A DNA stretch of 51,631 nucleotides from Candidatus Harrisonbacteria bacterium (GCA_023244835.1 JAHFLN010000003.1:1-51631); one strand, 5' to 3'; shown: positions 32,483 through 40,753, numbered from the stretch's first letter. The notes: generated from the letters alone by a model not told the origin. A program made the numbers and translations.

Positions 32483-33142
32483 TTATGGAGCTCCGATAAG
32501 GCAGGCATGCATGATTCTCAATTGCTGAACGAGGAGCTTGAAGCGCTCAACAAGCGCCTCGTCCGTGATACCCGGAGCATCGATCATCGCCTTCATTATT
32601 TTGAGATGATCATGTGGCGATCCTGGACAGTCATCGGTAGGCGAGGCGTTCGGATCGGGAATCGCAAGCATGCCGATCAGTACCCGATCCTCTTCTTTCG
32701 GCGCAAGATCGGCTAGGAGATCTGCGCGCACATCCTCGAGCTTAAGTCCAAGGTTCATGAGAACCTGGGCCGCGATGCCTTCTTGCTCGCGCAGGAGGCC
32801 AAGCAGGATATGCCCGCTGCCGACATGCATATGCCCGAGGGCATATGCTTCTTCGTCCGCATAAACGAGGGCTTTTTGGGCTCGGGGCGTGAGCGGCAAT
32901 TGCACGTCGACAGTAACCGTTCCGGTAAAGCACTGGACGCACTTCATGGTTTCGGTATGGATGCGTGCGAGCGTAAGCCCGTGCTTCGTGATGATTTTGA
33001 GAGCGGGGCCCGTGAGTATCGTCGTGAGTCCCATAAGCAGATGTTCGGTTCCGATGTATTCGTGGCCGAGGCGCTGGGCCTCTTCGTTCGCGAAGCTCAT
33101 GATACGCTCGGTTTCGGGGGCAAGGGGAAGGGGTTGGGGCAT
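32483..33142 (-). CDS. Stand-alone Clp N-terminal domain protein
   Basis: A 219-residue protein comprising two Clp_N repeats (MSFANEEAQRLGHEYIGTEHLL, then GLTTI; and LVYADEEAYALGHMHVGSGHIL, then LGLLREQEG) as in the N-domain of ClpC/ClpA, but no AAA+ modules. A C-terminal acidic tail is extra. Such ClpS/ClpC-N-like proteins may present substrates or adaptors to a Clp ATPase encoded elsewhere. SD AAAGGAA before the ATG. Confidence 0.88.
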   Translation of the reverse strand: MPQPLPLAPETERIMSFANEEAQRLGHEYIGTEHLLMGLTTILTGPALKIITKHGLTLARIHTETMKCVQCFTGTVTVDVQLPLTPRAQKALVYADEEAYALGHMHVGSGHILLGLLREQEGIAAQVLMNLGLKLEDVRADLLADLAPKEEDRVLIGMLAIPDPNASPTDDCPGSPHDHLKIMKAMIDAPGITDEALVERFKLLVQQLRIMHACLIGAP

Positions 33143-33267
33143 GGAATATTCCTTTCTGGTCGGAGTAGATTGTCGGAGAGCTAACGCGGGGTAGTATGCA
33201 ATAGGTATGATGGCATGTCCATAGAGCGTTCTATTATATACGAGAAAAATGATATGCTTTAAATACT

Positions 33268-33624
33268 ATGAAAAAAGGAATACTGTGGACAATACAAATA
33301 CTTCTCGCGGCGCTCTTTCTCTTCGCGGGGGGCATGAAACTCGCGGCGCCGGCTGCGGAGCTCGCGAAACAGGTGCCGCTTTCGGTCGGCTTCATTCGCT
33401 TTATCGGGGCGGCTGAGATTTTAGGAGCTTTAGCGCTCGTTGTGCCCGGCTGGATGAAGAAATGGCGCGGCCTCACGTTTTATGGGGCGCTCGGTCTCGC
33501 GATCATCATGGTCGGCGCGACGGCGCTCACTGTGGCGGATGGGGGAATCGTCGCGGGACTGTTTCCCGGCGTTGCGGCGATCCTCTGCCTCCTTGTGATG
33601 GACGGTCATCGGCGCGTGCGATAA
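33268..33624 (+). CDS. DoxX-like membrane protein
   Basis: A 118-residue four-helix membrane protein: WTIQILLAALFLFAGGMKL, then VGFIRFIGAAEILGALALVVPG, typical of DoxX/DoxX-like proteins. These are linked to redox or quinone processes in various bacteria; function here unknown. It has its own terminator. Confidence 0.85.
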   Translation: MKKGILWTIQILLAALFLFAGGMKLAAPAAELAKQVPLSVGFIRFIGAAEILGALALVVPGWMKKWRGLTFYGALGLAIIMVGATALTVADGGIVAGLFPGVAAILCLLVMDGHRRVR

Positions 33625-33643
33625 AGCGCAGTTTGATCGGAAT

Positions 33644-33672
33644 AAAAGCCCCGTCGCTTGGCGGGGCTTTTC
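33644..33672 (+). terminator. Terminator after the DoxX-like gene
   Basis: AAAAGCCCCG / CGGGGCTTTT stem, then TTCG. Confidence 0.85.
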
Positions 33673-33752
33673 GTTTGACGCGTATATCGCGGGCGGGGTA
33701 GGGTAGGAGCTGGCGTAGAGGTTTGTCATTTGAAAACTCGAGAGGGGGAGAC

Positions 33753-34286
33753 ATGGCTGATATTCTGGTCGTGCGCCAGTTAGCTCTGGCGGATATGAAA
33801 ACGAAAGGTTCGGATAGCGTGGCAGCGCGCTATCTAGGGCTCATGAGGCGCGTCACGAAGAACGTGCCGCCCGAAGCCGATGTGGATGACATGGTCCGCT
33901 TCATCGCGGGAAGCGTGCCGAACGGATTTTGGATTTTCGGGGGTTTCCTGCGAGGGGAATTCGAACCGGAAGCCGTGCCTGGCTTGCTCGTAAGCGTTGC
34001 AAGCGTCCATATCATTCCGCATGCGTGGACGAAGGTCGCGTGGATCGAGGACGTCGCAACGTTCGCGGAGCATGAGGGACGTGGCTATTCAACGCAGGTA
34101 ATCGAAACGGCGGAGAAATTCATCGCCGAGAAATTTGGAGGACAGTCGCTGTATTGGCAGCGGGTGAGCAGGGAAATGCTTACCTGCGGCGCGCATAACC
34201 GGGAATTTTACGAGCATCGGGGGTTTTCCGTGCGGAATGAGTGCGTTATGCAGAAGCCAGTCGTGCGAGCAGTCTCTGATCCGTAA
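33753..34286 (+). CDS. GNAT-like acetyltransferase
   Basis: A 177-residue protein following an SD-like GAGGGGGAG. The segment VAWIEDVATFAEHEGRGYSTQVIE shows the G-x-G acetyl-CoA loop, followed by NREFYEHRGFSVRNEC, the usual GNAT end. The first 90 residues differ from standard GNATs, so the substrate side may be special. No coupled gene. Confidence 0.75.
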   Translation: MADILVVRQLALADMKTKGSDSVAARYLGLMRRVTKNVPPEADVDDMVRFIAGSVPNGFWIFGGFLRGEFEPEAVPGLLVSVASVHIIPHAWTKVAWIEDVATFAEHEGRGYSTQVIETAEKFIAEKFGGQSLYWQRVSREMLTCGAHNREFYEHRGFSVRNECVMQKPVVRAVSDP

Positions 34287-34360
34287 GTCCTCGCATCCTT
34301 GCGTCCGGGGCTTTACGGGTGTGGGGGTGTATAGTATAAAAAGCGGTGATATGGAGTGAT

Positions 34361-34394
34361 AGCGGGCCTGGGATTTCAAGCTCGCTATTTTTTT
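34361..34394 (+). terminator. Terminator after the GNAT-like gene
   Basis: AGCGGGC / GCTCGCT stem (one G-T pair), then ATTTTTTT. The 34287-34360 stretch before it holds no gene. Confidence 0.7.
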
Positions 34395-34395
34395 A

Positions 34396-34429
34396 TGAAA
34401 AATGCCGGAGAAGGATTTCCTTCCCCGGC
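34396..34429 (-). terminator. Terminator of the 241-residue hypothetical gene
   Basis: Minus strand GCCGGGGAAGG / CCTTCTCCGGC, then ATTTTTC. Confidence 0.8.
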
Positions 34430-34464
34430 GGGGTCTATACGCGTTCGAAATTCGAACCGAAGGG

Positions 34465-35190
34465 CTAACCGAGTTCGGTATTCATCGGCTTATGGGCATT
34501 AGGCAGCTCGAGAACTTCGATACCGTTCTGCTTACCTGTCCGGTAGAGTTTCGCCATTTCCCGGAGAACGTCGAGCCATGTCCATCCGTCCTGGGTATCC
34601 CATTGCGGTTGCGTGTCGGGATCATCGGCGATTCGCATGAGATCGCTTTCCGAGATCGCGATGATGCGAGGATGGCGGTGAGTCGTGAGCCGATCCGCTT
34701 TCGGACAGGCCACGGCGACGAGGATTCGGGAGAAGGGATATTCGGGACTCGTGCCGATCACTTCCATATTGCGGAAATAGACGCCAAGTCCCTGACTCTG
34801 CAGGATGAAGCACGATGCTTCGGCAGAGGCAAAGTAGCGCATATGCGCCGCCTGGTCTTCGTCGTCGGGAACAACGATCGCATTTTCATGAGTTTCATCC
34901 CATGCCGTGATAAGCTCGGAAAGAACCGTGCCGAACATATTCGTGAGGGTTTTCCCGAGAAATTCGGATTGCACTTTTTTGCCGAACTTGCCGAAAAGCA
35001 TGATGCTCGTGCTTTCAACGAGCGTTCTCGATGCCATCGCATGAAGCTCTTTGAAGTGTTGGCCGTGCCTGCGGAATAAGGGGATGAAGATCGCGCCCAA
35101 AACGGCTGCCGTAAGGCTGCTCGCGATGAGCACGAGGTCGAAGATGTGAAAGAGCTTCAAACCGTCTGCGAGAAGCGAAATCAGGTTCAC
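34465..35190 (-). CDS. Hypothetical protein with one N-terminal membrane segment
   Basis: A 241-residue protein, unrecognised. GTG at 35190 is chosen because AAAGGAG lies 8 nt upstream; a longer frame reaches 35361 without SD. Residues 10-40 form a hydrophobic anchor (FDLVLIASSLTAAVLGAIFIPL). A helical stretch (ARTLVESTSIMLFGKFGKKVQ-like, read as SRTLVESTSIMLFGKF) follows, then a soluble domain rich in Asp/Glu and Trp near the end (WDTQDGWTWLDVLREMAKL). It could be a membrane-associated regulator. Confidence 0.55.
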   Translation of the reverse strand: MNLISLLADGLKLFHIFDLVLIASSLTAAVLGAIFIPLFRRHGQHFKELHAMASRTLVESTSIMLFGKFGKKVQSEFLGKTLTNMFGTVLSELITAWDETHENAIVVPDDEDQAAHMRYFASAEASCFILQSQGLGVYFRNMEVIGTSPEYPFSRILVAVACPKADRLTTHRHPRIIAISESDLMRIADDPDTQPQWDTQDGWTWLDVLREMAKLYRTGKQNGIEVLELPNAHKPMNTELG

Positions 35191-35405
35191 TGCGTGTCTC
35201 CTTTTGCGGGTGAGGGGTGCTGGATATCGGGGGGGTTCGGCTATGCGCCAATGCTTATCCCGAACGGCGATATAATACAATATTAATAGATTATTAGCAA
35301 GAGATGAGGCGAGAATAATAGACAAAAATAGTATATCGTGATATCGTAGATTCGCTCGCAACAGGTGCGGGCATGCGGTCCATTTCCATGTGAATAGGGG
35401 GCTCT

Positions 35406-36287
35406 ATGAGCAAGTTGACGATCGGCGCGGGAGTGTTTGCCCGCGATATTCCCGAAACGGATGAGAAGCAGTGGGCGGAATACCTCACGGCGCTTGCGAA
35501 GATGGGCGTCGAGTACGCCCAGTTCTTGATGCCGAAAACGGCGAAGGCTGCGCGCCGTTTGGCGCAGATTGCCTGCGAGTGCGGCATCCCGCGCTCGGGA
35601 CTCTTGTGGTGTACGTTCTATCCGACGTGTCCGTGCGGAGAAGACGCGGCAGGGGCGCTTGATGCCCTGAAGCTTGCGATTGAGTGCGGGAACGAGATAT
35701 CGGGCGCGATGGAGGGTTCGCCAAACGTCGACCTCTTCAGCCCGTCCTTGCTGCATGGCCTGGGCAATGCCGGGGGATTTCCGAAGGATTCGGATACAGA
35801 GCGTCAGGTGGGATTTCTGATTGCCGCGATGAATCTTACCCGTGACACACAGGTATCGTTGATTCTCGAACCGTTGAATCGCTTTGAGACGGATGGCCCA
35901 AATACGCTGCATGATGCATGGGAGCTCATCCTGAGAGCCAATGCGCAAGCGGCAATCGGATTGGGTCTGGATAGTTGCCATCAGTTATTCGAGGAGTATT
36001 CGATCACGAATTCGTGGCTGGATAACGCGGCGAATGCGCGACTCATTCACGCGTCGGCGCGGAGTCGGGGATATCTCTCTGACGACGCGATGTACCTGCC
36101 GCATGCTTTCCAGACGGTCGCCCGGAATGAAACGCTGCGAAAGCTTCCGGTCGTTGTCGAGGCGTTTTCGGCCCTGGAGACGAATCCGGGATTTTTCCCA
36201 TATCTCAAGGTTCATCGATTGCCGAAGGTGAGCGCGCTCGAAGTTTTCTCGGCAAGCATCGCATGCTTGAAGACATGGGGAGAATAA
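35406..36287 (+). CDS. TIM-barrel sugar isomerase/epimerase-like protein
   Basis: A 293-residue protein of the xylose-isomerase-like (AP_endonuc_2) fold. The metal ligands of D-tagatose 3-epimerase-type enzymes can be traced: Glu in LILEPLNRFET, Asp and His in GLGLDSCHQLFEE, His in HASARSRGYL, and Glu in VVVEAFSALE near the C-terminus. It likely interconverts ketose sugars or related compounds; the exact substrate is unknown. A promoter-like TAGACA/TATCGT pair lies about 65-90 nt upstream of the ATG. Confidence 0.85.
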   Translation: MSKLTIGAGVFARDIPETDEKQWAEYLTALAKMGVEYAQFLMPKTAKAARRLAQIACECGIPRSGLLWCTFYPTCPCGEDAAGALDALKLAIECGNEISGAMEGSPNVDLFSPSLLHGLGNAGGFPKDSDTERQVGFLIAAMNLTRDTQVSLILEPLNRFETDGPNTLHDAWELILRANAQAAIGLGLDSCHQLFEEYSITNSWLDNAANARLIHASARSRGYLSDDAMYLPHAFQTVARNETLRKLPVVVEAFSALETNPGFFPYLKVHRLPKVSALEVFSASIACLKTWGE

Positions 36288-36319
36288 GCGCGCGAAGTGG
36301 GAAGGAGACGAATACGTTC

Positions 36320-36354
36320 CGGCCGGTGGGGGTTCTCCCCAGCGGCCGTTTTTT
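36320..36354 (+). terminator. Terminator after the TIM-barrel gene
   Basis: CGGCCG...TGGGG / CCCCA...CGGCCG stem, then TTTTTT. Confidence 0.85.
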
Positions 36355-36382
36355 ATACGACGATGGTGGTTATAGGATTATA

Positions 36383-36417
36383 TTGACAAATATATAGTAT
36401 ACGTGGTATACTATATA
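36383..36417 (+). promoter_or_regulatory. Strong promoter overlapping a perfect palindrome
   Basis: TTGACA (36383-36388), 18 nt, TATACT (36407-36412) with the extended TGG before it. TATATAGTATAC (36391-36402) is the exact reverse complement of GTATACTATATA (36406-36417), spaced by GTG; a likely operator covering spacer and -10 box. Confidence 0.75.
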
Positions 36418-36484
36418 AGTGATCATGATATGCCAATCCGCGGAGGACTGGCAGCTGCAGAGTTCCTCGAAAAGGAGTTTCCAA

Positions 36485-36691
36485 GTGAAAGCGAATCGAC
36501 TGATTCTCGGTGTCCTTCTGATTACATTAGCCGTTGTTTGCTCGGGCGGCTGCTGCGCGGCTCGCGCCGGAGCCGGCGTCCATATCGGAGACCGCGGTCG
36601 TCCGACGAAATGGATCGACCGGCAGGGCCCGACGTTCAATGACGAAATTGATCGGGCCCCGTTCGTTCCCGTCACTTCAATCACGTTCTGA
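36485..36691 (+). CDS. Small exported (possibly lipo-) protein
   Basis: A 68-residue protein. GTG at 36485 follows AAGGAG by 8 nt. The N-terminus is an export signal: basic KANRL then ILGVLLITLAVVCSGGCC, with Cys at a possible lipobox. The mature part is short, charged and Pro-containing (DRGRPTKWIDRQGPTFNDEID). Unknown function; possibly a surface peptide expressed from a strong regulated promoter. Upstream in-frame codons at 36419 lack an SD. Confidence 0.6.
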   Translation: MKANRLILGVLLITLAVVCSGGCCAARAGAGVHIGDRGRPTKWIDRQGPTFNDEIDRAPFVPVTSITF

Positions 36692-36726
36692 TCGGAAGCC
36701 GGGTAAAGGAAAGCGAATGGGGCTGC

Positions 36727-36757
36727 GGCGTCTTCCAGATGGAAGGCGCCGTTTTTT
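36727..36757 (+). terminator. Terminator after the small exported protein gene
   Basis: GGCGTCTTCC / GGAAGGCGCC stem, then GTTTTTT. A second hairpin, CTCTTTATTT / AAATAAAGAG (36759-36786), follows directly. Confidence 0.8.
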
Positions 36758-36792
36758 GCTCTTTATTTTCGATCGGAAATAAAGAGTATTAA

Positions 36793-36822
36793 TTGACACA
36801 AAGGTATTATTAGTGGCATATT
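36793..36822 (+). promoter_or_regulatory. Promoter 1 of the duplicated regulator pair
   Basis: TTGACA (36793-36798), 18 nt ending in GTGG, CATATT (36817-36822). Its leader resembles that of promoter 2. Confidence 0.75.
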
Positions 36823-36881
36823 AGGCATGATTTGAGGGCTAGATCATTCACATTATTTCCCTTCGGGAAGGGGTTAAAACG

Positions 36882-37316
36882 ATGACCATAGCGCAGCTCG
36901 TAATGCGTATCAGGGAGAAGAAGAATTGGGCTCAGAACAGGGTGGCCGAAGAGGTTGGGGTTGATCGCTCAACCTTATCGAAGACGGTGAATAAGAAAGG
37001 GGGTAGTATTCCCTGGGAAATGAAGCTACTCACGTTCGCGTGCAGGGAGGGCTTTGTAGAGGAGGTTCTGCTGTTTTTGATGGGCGGAAAGAAATCGGAT
37101 AGAAAGGTCTCGACGCTCATGTGGGCTTCGGTCCTATTCTCGGATCTCGCGCCAGAAGAGCTGAAGGCTCTACGGGAGGTTGAAAGTGCTGCAGGGGGTA
37201 AGGAGCCTCTTCCTCCTGAAACGATAGAATTCGTCGTGAAGGCGCTTCGCGCGCAGTCTCGGCCGGCAATCTCGGGCGAGGGAGGAACGGGCAGAAAAGC
37301 CAATACCCTCCCATAA
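36882..37316 (+). CDS. HTH regulator, copy 1 of a tandem paralogous pair
   Basis: A 144-residue protein. The N-terminal half is a helix-turn-helix: KNWAQNRVAEEVGVDRSTLSKTVNKKG. It then shares with the next gene a common layout: WEMKLLTFACREGFVEEVLLFLMG (paired with FEVKVLVLACKNGLIMDAIAFLLG), STLMWASVLFSDLAPEELKALREVE, and GGKEPLPPETIEFVVKALR. This common middle and C-terminal part defines a small family I do not recognise. A leader with a CCCTTCGGGAAGGG hairpin overlaps the ribosome site AAGGGG (a possible translational switch). Monocistronic. Confidence 0.75.
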   Translation: MTIAQLVMRIREKKNWAQNRVAEEVGVDRSTLSKTVNKKGGSIPWEMKLLTFACREGFVEEVLLFLMGGKKSDRKVSTLMWASVLFSDLAPEELKALREVESAAGGKEPLPPETIEFVVKALRAQSRPAISGEGGTGRKANTLP

Positions 37317-37348
37317 GGGGATAAGAAGGGGATGAAAAGCATCTATTG

Positions 37349-37382
37349 CGGCATTTTCCGATCGGAAAATGCCGTATTTTAT
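37349..37382 (+). terminator. Terminator after regulator copy 1
   Basis: Perfect 26 bp palindrome at 37349-37374 (arms CGGCATTTTCCGA / TCGGAAAATGCCG), followed by TATTTTATT, which runs directly into the next TTGACA. Confidence 0.8.
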
Positions 37383-37411
37383 TGACATAAATCATATTCA
37401 CGTGGCATGAT
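37382..37411 (+). promoter_or_regulatory. Promoter 2 of the duplicated regulator pair
   Basis: TTGACA (37382-37387), 18 nt ending in GTGG, CATGAT (37406-37411). The leader shares AGGG-TAGATCATT and TCCTTCGGGA with copy 1. Confidence 0.75.
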
Positions 37412-37466
37412 ATGCATGGTTTTAGGGTTAGATCATTTCTCATTTCCTTCGGGACGGGTTGGGTAT

Positions 37467-37937
37467 ATGACGCTTGAAGATCTGGTGTTGAATATTAGGA
37501 AGCATGGGGATTTGAACAAGACGGAGGTGGCAAAGGAGTTGGGTTTTTCCCGTGTCACGCTCTACAACAGGCTTAAGAAGCTGCGTCCGAGACTGCCGTT
37601 CGAAGTGAAGGTCCTCGTGCTCGCGTGCAAGAACGGGCTTATCATGGATGCGATCGCATTCTTACTTGGTCAGCAGGTAGCGCCGAAATTATCAAAGGAT
37701 TCGACGCTTATGCGGGCCGCTGCCTTCTTCCCCGATCTGTCGCCCGAGGAGCTTCGGGCAATTCGGGTTGTGGAGGATTCCCTAGGTGGCACGGAACCGC
37801 TTCCGATCGACATGGTGGAAGCCATTGTGAAGCGCATGCGAGGTCATATGGAACACCCGCCGGCGCTTCCGGTATCGGCGGATGGGTTGATTCAGTCAGG
37901 CGAGGTGGGTGCGGAAAAGACTGGTCTCCTTACATAG
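37467..37937 (+). CDS. HTH regulator, copy 2 of a tandem paralogous pair
   Basis: A 156-residue paralogue of the preceding gene. The HTH is more recognisable: DLNKTEVAKELGFSRVTLYNRLKKL (Fis/RHH-like turn with TLYNRL). The shared block LVLACKNGLIMDAIAFLLGQQ, TLMRAAAFFPDLSPEELRAIRVVED and GGTEPLPIDMVEAIVKRMR follows. ATG 37467 is used; the frame opens at 37407 inside the leader. Two divergent HTH heads on a conserved body suggest different DNA targets with a common signal or partner domain. Confidence 0.75.
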   Translation: MTLEDLVLNIRKHGDLNKTEVAKELGFSRVTLYNRLKKLRPRLPFEVKVLVLACKNGLIMDAIAFLLGQQVAPKLSKDSTLMRAAAFFPDLSPEELRAIRVVEDSLGGTEPLPIDMVEAIVKRMRGHMEHPPALPVSADGLIQSGEVGAEKTGLLT

Positions 37938-37964
37938 GGAAGGGGGATGACGGGGTAAAAGATG

Positions 37965-37998
37965 CCGATAGGCGCAGGATGCGACCTATCGGTTTTTT
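37965..37998 (+). terminator. Terminator after regulator copy 2
   Basis: CCGATAGG / CCTATCGG stem and TTTTTT; it touches the stop codon of the convergent msrAB gene. Confidence 0.8.
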
Positions 37999-39256
37999 AC
38001 TGGAACAGTTTCGCGTATTCCTCGTATCCTTCAGCGCCGAGATTTTCTTTTGGGATGAAGCGGAGCGCGGCCGAGTTCATGCAATAGTGTTTGCCGCCAC
38101 GGTCTGCGGGACCGTCATCGAACTTATGGCCGAGATGCGAACCTGCTAAGCGGCTTACGATCTCGGTACGGGGATAGAGGAGATAGTAGTCGGTTTTCTC
38201 TACGATATTTTCCGGCGCGAGAGGCTTTATAAAGCTCGGCCAGCCAGTGCCCGAGTCGAACTTATCCTTCGATGAGAAAAGAGGTTCGCCGGAGACAATA
38301 TCGACATATATACCATCGCGATATTCCTTGTCATATAGGTTGTCGAACGGCTTTTCCGTATCCGCTTCCTGCGTCACGGAGTATTGGAGCGGCGTGAGTT
38401 TCGCTTTAAGCTCGGCGAGAGAAGGTTTTATAAAGCACGGGCCGCAGAAGCCCTCGCGCGTTGGCTTGGGGCGGAGCGCCGTATAGCGTGCGGTTGCCTC
38501 CGCAGTCCAATAAGTCGCAAAGAAGGTCTCGCGGCCGCTGCCGCCGCGGTAGTACGAGTAGCGCACGGGATTTTTCGTATGATAGTCCTGATGGTAATCT
38601 TCGGCCACATAGAAGGGGCCGGCGGGGAGGATATCCGTTACGATAGCCTTATCGCTGAAGACATGGCTTGCGGTAAGGGCTTGTTTTGCGGCTTCGGCTT
38701 TCATTCGCTCGTCGTCAGTGCGGTAGAAAATCCCGCCCTTGTATGACGGGCCGCGATCGACGAATTGGCCGCCTGCGTCGGTAGGGTCGACGGCATGCTG
38801 GAAGAACCAGTCGAGGAGGCCGTCATAGGAAATAATTGCGGGGTCATAATGAACTTCGACCGATTCACGGTGGCCGGTTGTTTCGGACGAGACTTGTTGG
38901 TACGAGGGATTTTTTTCGATTCCTCCCGTATATCCCGAAATCACGGATATGACGCCGGGAGCCTTCTCAAAGTCGGCTTCGGTGCACCAGAAGCATCCGC
39001 CGGCGAAAGTAGCGACAGCTTCTCCATGCGGAGTATTCGCGGTGGTCGCAGGTTTCACGATCGGGGCGGCTTTCGTGGTTGGAAGAGTTTCGGGCGCGGG
39101 AGATGATTCCGGGGCTGGGGAGACTTCCTGTGCGAGGGGGGCTGATGCGGGCGAGAGTTCGGTGGGGTGCGAGCGCATGGCGCGGAAGCCGTAGACGCCC
39201 GAAGCGATGAGGAAGATAGCCGCAAAAGCGATCCCGAACTTCGCAGCTAAGCCCAT
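37997..39256 (-). CDS. msrAB: Membrane-anchored MsrA-MsrB fusion
   Basis: A 419-residue bifunctional methionine sulfoxide reductase. An N-terminal membrane helix (about residues 5-22) and a Pro/Ala-rich linker lead to MsrA with the catalytic GCFWC (about residue 90), then MsrB with SGTGWPSF and catalytic Cys in [14 protein letters not shown]. The zinc CxxC pairs of many MsrB proteins are absent, as in PilB-type fusions. It repairs oxidised Met (S and R forms) in exported proteins. It overlaps the upstream MerT-like gene by 10 nt, so they are co-transcribed. A second, probably cytoplasmic MsrA lies at 51406. Confidence 0.93.
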   Translation of the reverse strand: MGLAAKFGIAFAAIFLIASGVYGFRAMRSHPTELSPASAPLAQEVSPAPESSPAPETLPTTKAAPIVKPATTANTPHGEAVATFAGGCFWCTEADFEKAPGVISVISGYTGGIEKNPSYQQVSSETTGHRESVEVHYDPAIISYDGLLDWFFQHAVDPTDAGGQFVDRGPSYKGGIFYRTDDERMKAEAAKQALTASHVFSDKAIVTDILPAGPFYVAEDYHQDYHTKNPVRYSYYRGGSGRETFFATYWTAEATARYTALRPKPTREGFCGPCFIKPSLAELKAKLTPLQYSVTQEADTEKPFDNLYDKEYRDGIYVDIVSGEPLFSSKDKFDSGTGWPSFIKPLAPENIVEKTDYYLLYPRTEIVSRLAGSHLGHKFDDGPADRGGKHYCMNSAALRFIPKENLGAEGYEEYAKLFQ

Positions 39257-39615
39257 AGGGAAAGGAAGACACCGAGATAATGCACGACGACGTAGAGGAA
39301 GAAAATATAGCCGAGTACGCCAATAACAAGCGTGATTGCGATGAGGTTTATAATCTCGTTCTTCCGTCGCACGGCGTCGTCGATTGTGCAGATGCCCTTT
39401 TGCCGGCGGAGATATGCGACGAGGCTCACGGCGAGCAATATAAGCCCCACGGCGCGGAACGCCCATTTATAAGTTCCATAGAGCGTCGTTGCGAGCGATG
39501 CGCCGAAGGAGACGCTCGCGAGACCAAACGATACGAGAATTACAGGCGAGAGGCAGCAGAGCGAGGCGACGAAAACGGGGAACGCCGATAGTTTAAAGAT
39601 GTCTTTGATGCGCAT
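39247..39615 (-). CDS. MerT/MerC-like small membrane protein
   Basis: A 122-residue membrane protein with three or so helices. The first helix carries [15 protein letters not shown], the adjacent-Cys motif of MerT-type mercuric transporters, and a second Cys lies in QKGICTIDD. With MsrAB it forms an operon, so a role in thiol/redox or metal handling is more plausible than mercury resistance; no merR or merA is present. Function inferred. Confidence 0.75.
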   Translation of the reverse strand: MRIKDIFKLSAFPVFVASLCCLSPVILVSFGLASVSFGASLATTLYGTYKWAFRAVGLILLAVSLVAYLRRQKGICTIDDAVRRKNEIINLIAITLVIGVLGYIFFLYVVVHYLGVFLSLWA

Positions 39616-39637
39616 ATCCTAATAATAGGAGGTTTTA

Positions 39638-39669
39638 CAAAAAAACGCACGGCATTTCTGCCGTGCGTT
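39638..39669 (-). terminator. Terminator of the small basic protein gene
   Basis: Minus strand AACGCACGGCA / TGCCGTGCGTT, GAAA loop, then TTTTTGT. Confidence 0.85.
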
Positions 39670-39705
39670 GAGATGGATTCCGTGATTTTTTTGAAGCGAA
39701 CGCGA

Positions 39706-39873
39706 TCATCGTGCGATTTTCTGCCTTGCTCGTTTGCGCTCTCTCACGCGATACGCCGCGGCCGCATCGCCATTCTTCGCCTTTCGGTTGTCGATGTGCC
39801 GTTTCGCCGTTTCTCGGATCTTATTCGGATCCTTATGGCGATTTTTCTTTCCAATGAACATGACGTTGGCCAT
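39706..39873 (-). CDS. Small highly basic protein (55 residues)
   Basis: Not a previously named family to me. The ATG at 39873 is preceded by AGGAGAGG. The product starts MANVMFIGKKNRHKDPNK and is rich in Lys/Arg (RKAKNG, YRVRERKRARQKIAR), which fits a nucleic-acid-binding or ribosome-associated peptide. A clear terminator follows. It was not predicted by length-based criteria but has all signals of a gene. Confidence 0.6.
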   Translation of the reverse strand: MANVMFIGKKNRHKDPNKIRETAKRHIDNRKAKNGDAAAAYRVRERKRARQKIAR

Positions 39874-39977
39874 AGCTCTCCTCTCCTGTGCGTGATGGAT
39901 CAGTCGATGGGAAACACCAGGTAAAAGAGTGCCATAATGCTTATTTCATAGCAATAACGCTAATTTTCTAGATATAT

Positions 39978-40007
39978 TTGACTTTTTATAAGGATATGTA
40001 GTATACT
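39978..40007 (+). promoter_or_regulatory. Promoter of the cold-shock gene
   Basis: TTGACT (39978-39983), 18 nt, TATACT (40002-40007) inside the palindrome TAGTATACTA. The leader is about 55 nt, unstructured and A-rich near the start codon. Confidence 0.7.
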
Positions 40008-40068
40008 ATATACGGAAGCGGGAAGTGTAGTCGGATTTCTAGGTTCTATATACAATCAACAGCAATCA

Positions 40069-40266
40069 ATGACAGGAAGCATAAAGACATTGACGGACAA
40101 GGGGTTCGGATTCATCACGTACGAAGGTGCGGCGAAGGATCTGTTCTTCCACTCCAATGACTTAAACGACGTGGCATTCGACGATCTTAAGACCGGCGAC
40201 ATGCTCTCGTTCGACATCGTCGAGGGAGACAAGGGTTTGAGCGCGAAGAATATTCACCGCGCATAA
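40069..40266 (+). CDS. Cold-shock domain protein
   Basis: A 65-residue single CSD. RNP1 is KGFGFIT and RNP2 is DLFFHSN; the DxLSFDIVEG-like strand closes the barrel. Binds single-stranded nucleic acid, melts mRNA structure, usually induced by cold or growth stage. Monocistronic with a strong promoter and terminator. Slightly shorter than E. coli CspA (70). Confidence 0.95.
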   Translation: MTGSIKTLTDKGFGFITYEGAAKDLFFHSNDLNDVAFDDLKTGDMLSFDIVEGDKGLSAKNIHRA

Positions 40267-40283
40267 GCCATCCGTTAGGAAGG

Positions 40284-40314
40284 AAAACGCCCCGTTTTAA
40301 AACGGGGCGTTTTT
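40284..40314 (+). terminator. Terminator after the cold-shock gene
   Basis: AACGCCCCGTTTT / AAAACGGGGCGTT stem with TTTTT. Confidence 0.88.
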
Positions 40315-40390
40315 CGTTGTCAGTAGATGCGGATCGTGCTAGCATGGAAGCCTGTTTCGCATAGCACATTAGATAGAAGGGGGGTGTGTC

Positions 40391-40723
40391 ATGCGGCCGT
40401 TCATGTTTCTATGGAATATGGCATGTCTCGTCATCGTGGTATGCGCCATGCTTTTTCTGATTGCCGTCCATCTGTCATGCGTCGCATGCTGGCGCGTCCG
40501 CGAAAGCATTGCGCTCGCAGGGCTTGATACGGACGCGGCGAGCGCTCTCCTGCGGCTCTCGCGATTGCGGCGGCAACTGGATACCGAGCAGGGACAGTTC
40601 GATTGGCACTATCGGTGCCAGGTTGAACGGGGTATCGAGGAAGCGCGCACGGAAGCGCGTAGAAAGCGCGCGGATGGCGGATATGCGATACACCGCTTCC
40701 GCCTTTGGATGATGGGAGCATGA
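40391..40723 (+). CDS. Small membrane protein with a helical tail
   Basis: A 110-residue protein. One or two N-terminal membrane segments (LWNMACLVIVVCAMLFLIAVHL), a short Cys-containing loop (SCVACWRV), then a charged helical tail (LLRLSRLRRQLDTEQGQF, RGIEEARTEARRKRA). Unknown; maybe an anchor for a cytoplasmic complex. Own terminator. Confidence 0.55.
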   Translation: MRPFMFLWNMACLVIVVCAMLFLIAVHLSCVACWRVRESIALAGLDTDAASALLRLSRLRRQLDTEQGQFDWHYRCQVERGIEEARTEARRKRADGGYAIHRFRLWMMGA

Positions 40724-40753
40724 ACGGACCGGCATGATGCCGTTTCTCCGTTC

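Noticed and set aside
34402-35079. 225-codon plus-strand frame
   Set aside because: Antisense to the 34465-35190 minus gene, which has an SD, a membrane segment and a terminator; the plus frame has none.
36383-36423. Bidirectional promoter at the palindrome
   Set aside because: The minus strand has a mirrored TATACT but no acceptable -35 box at the right distance and no gene facing that way.
39247-39615. Mercury resistance operon
   Set aside because: Only a MerT-like membrane protein is present, coupled to msrAB; no merR, merA or merP.
39673-39924. 83-codon plus-strand frame
   Set aside because: The minus strand at 39706-39873 has an SD, basic protein and terminator; the plus frame has no signals.
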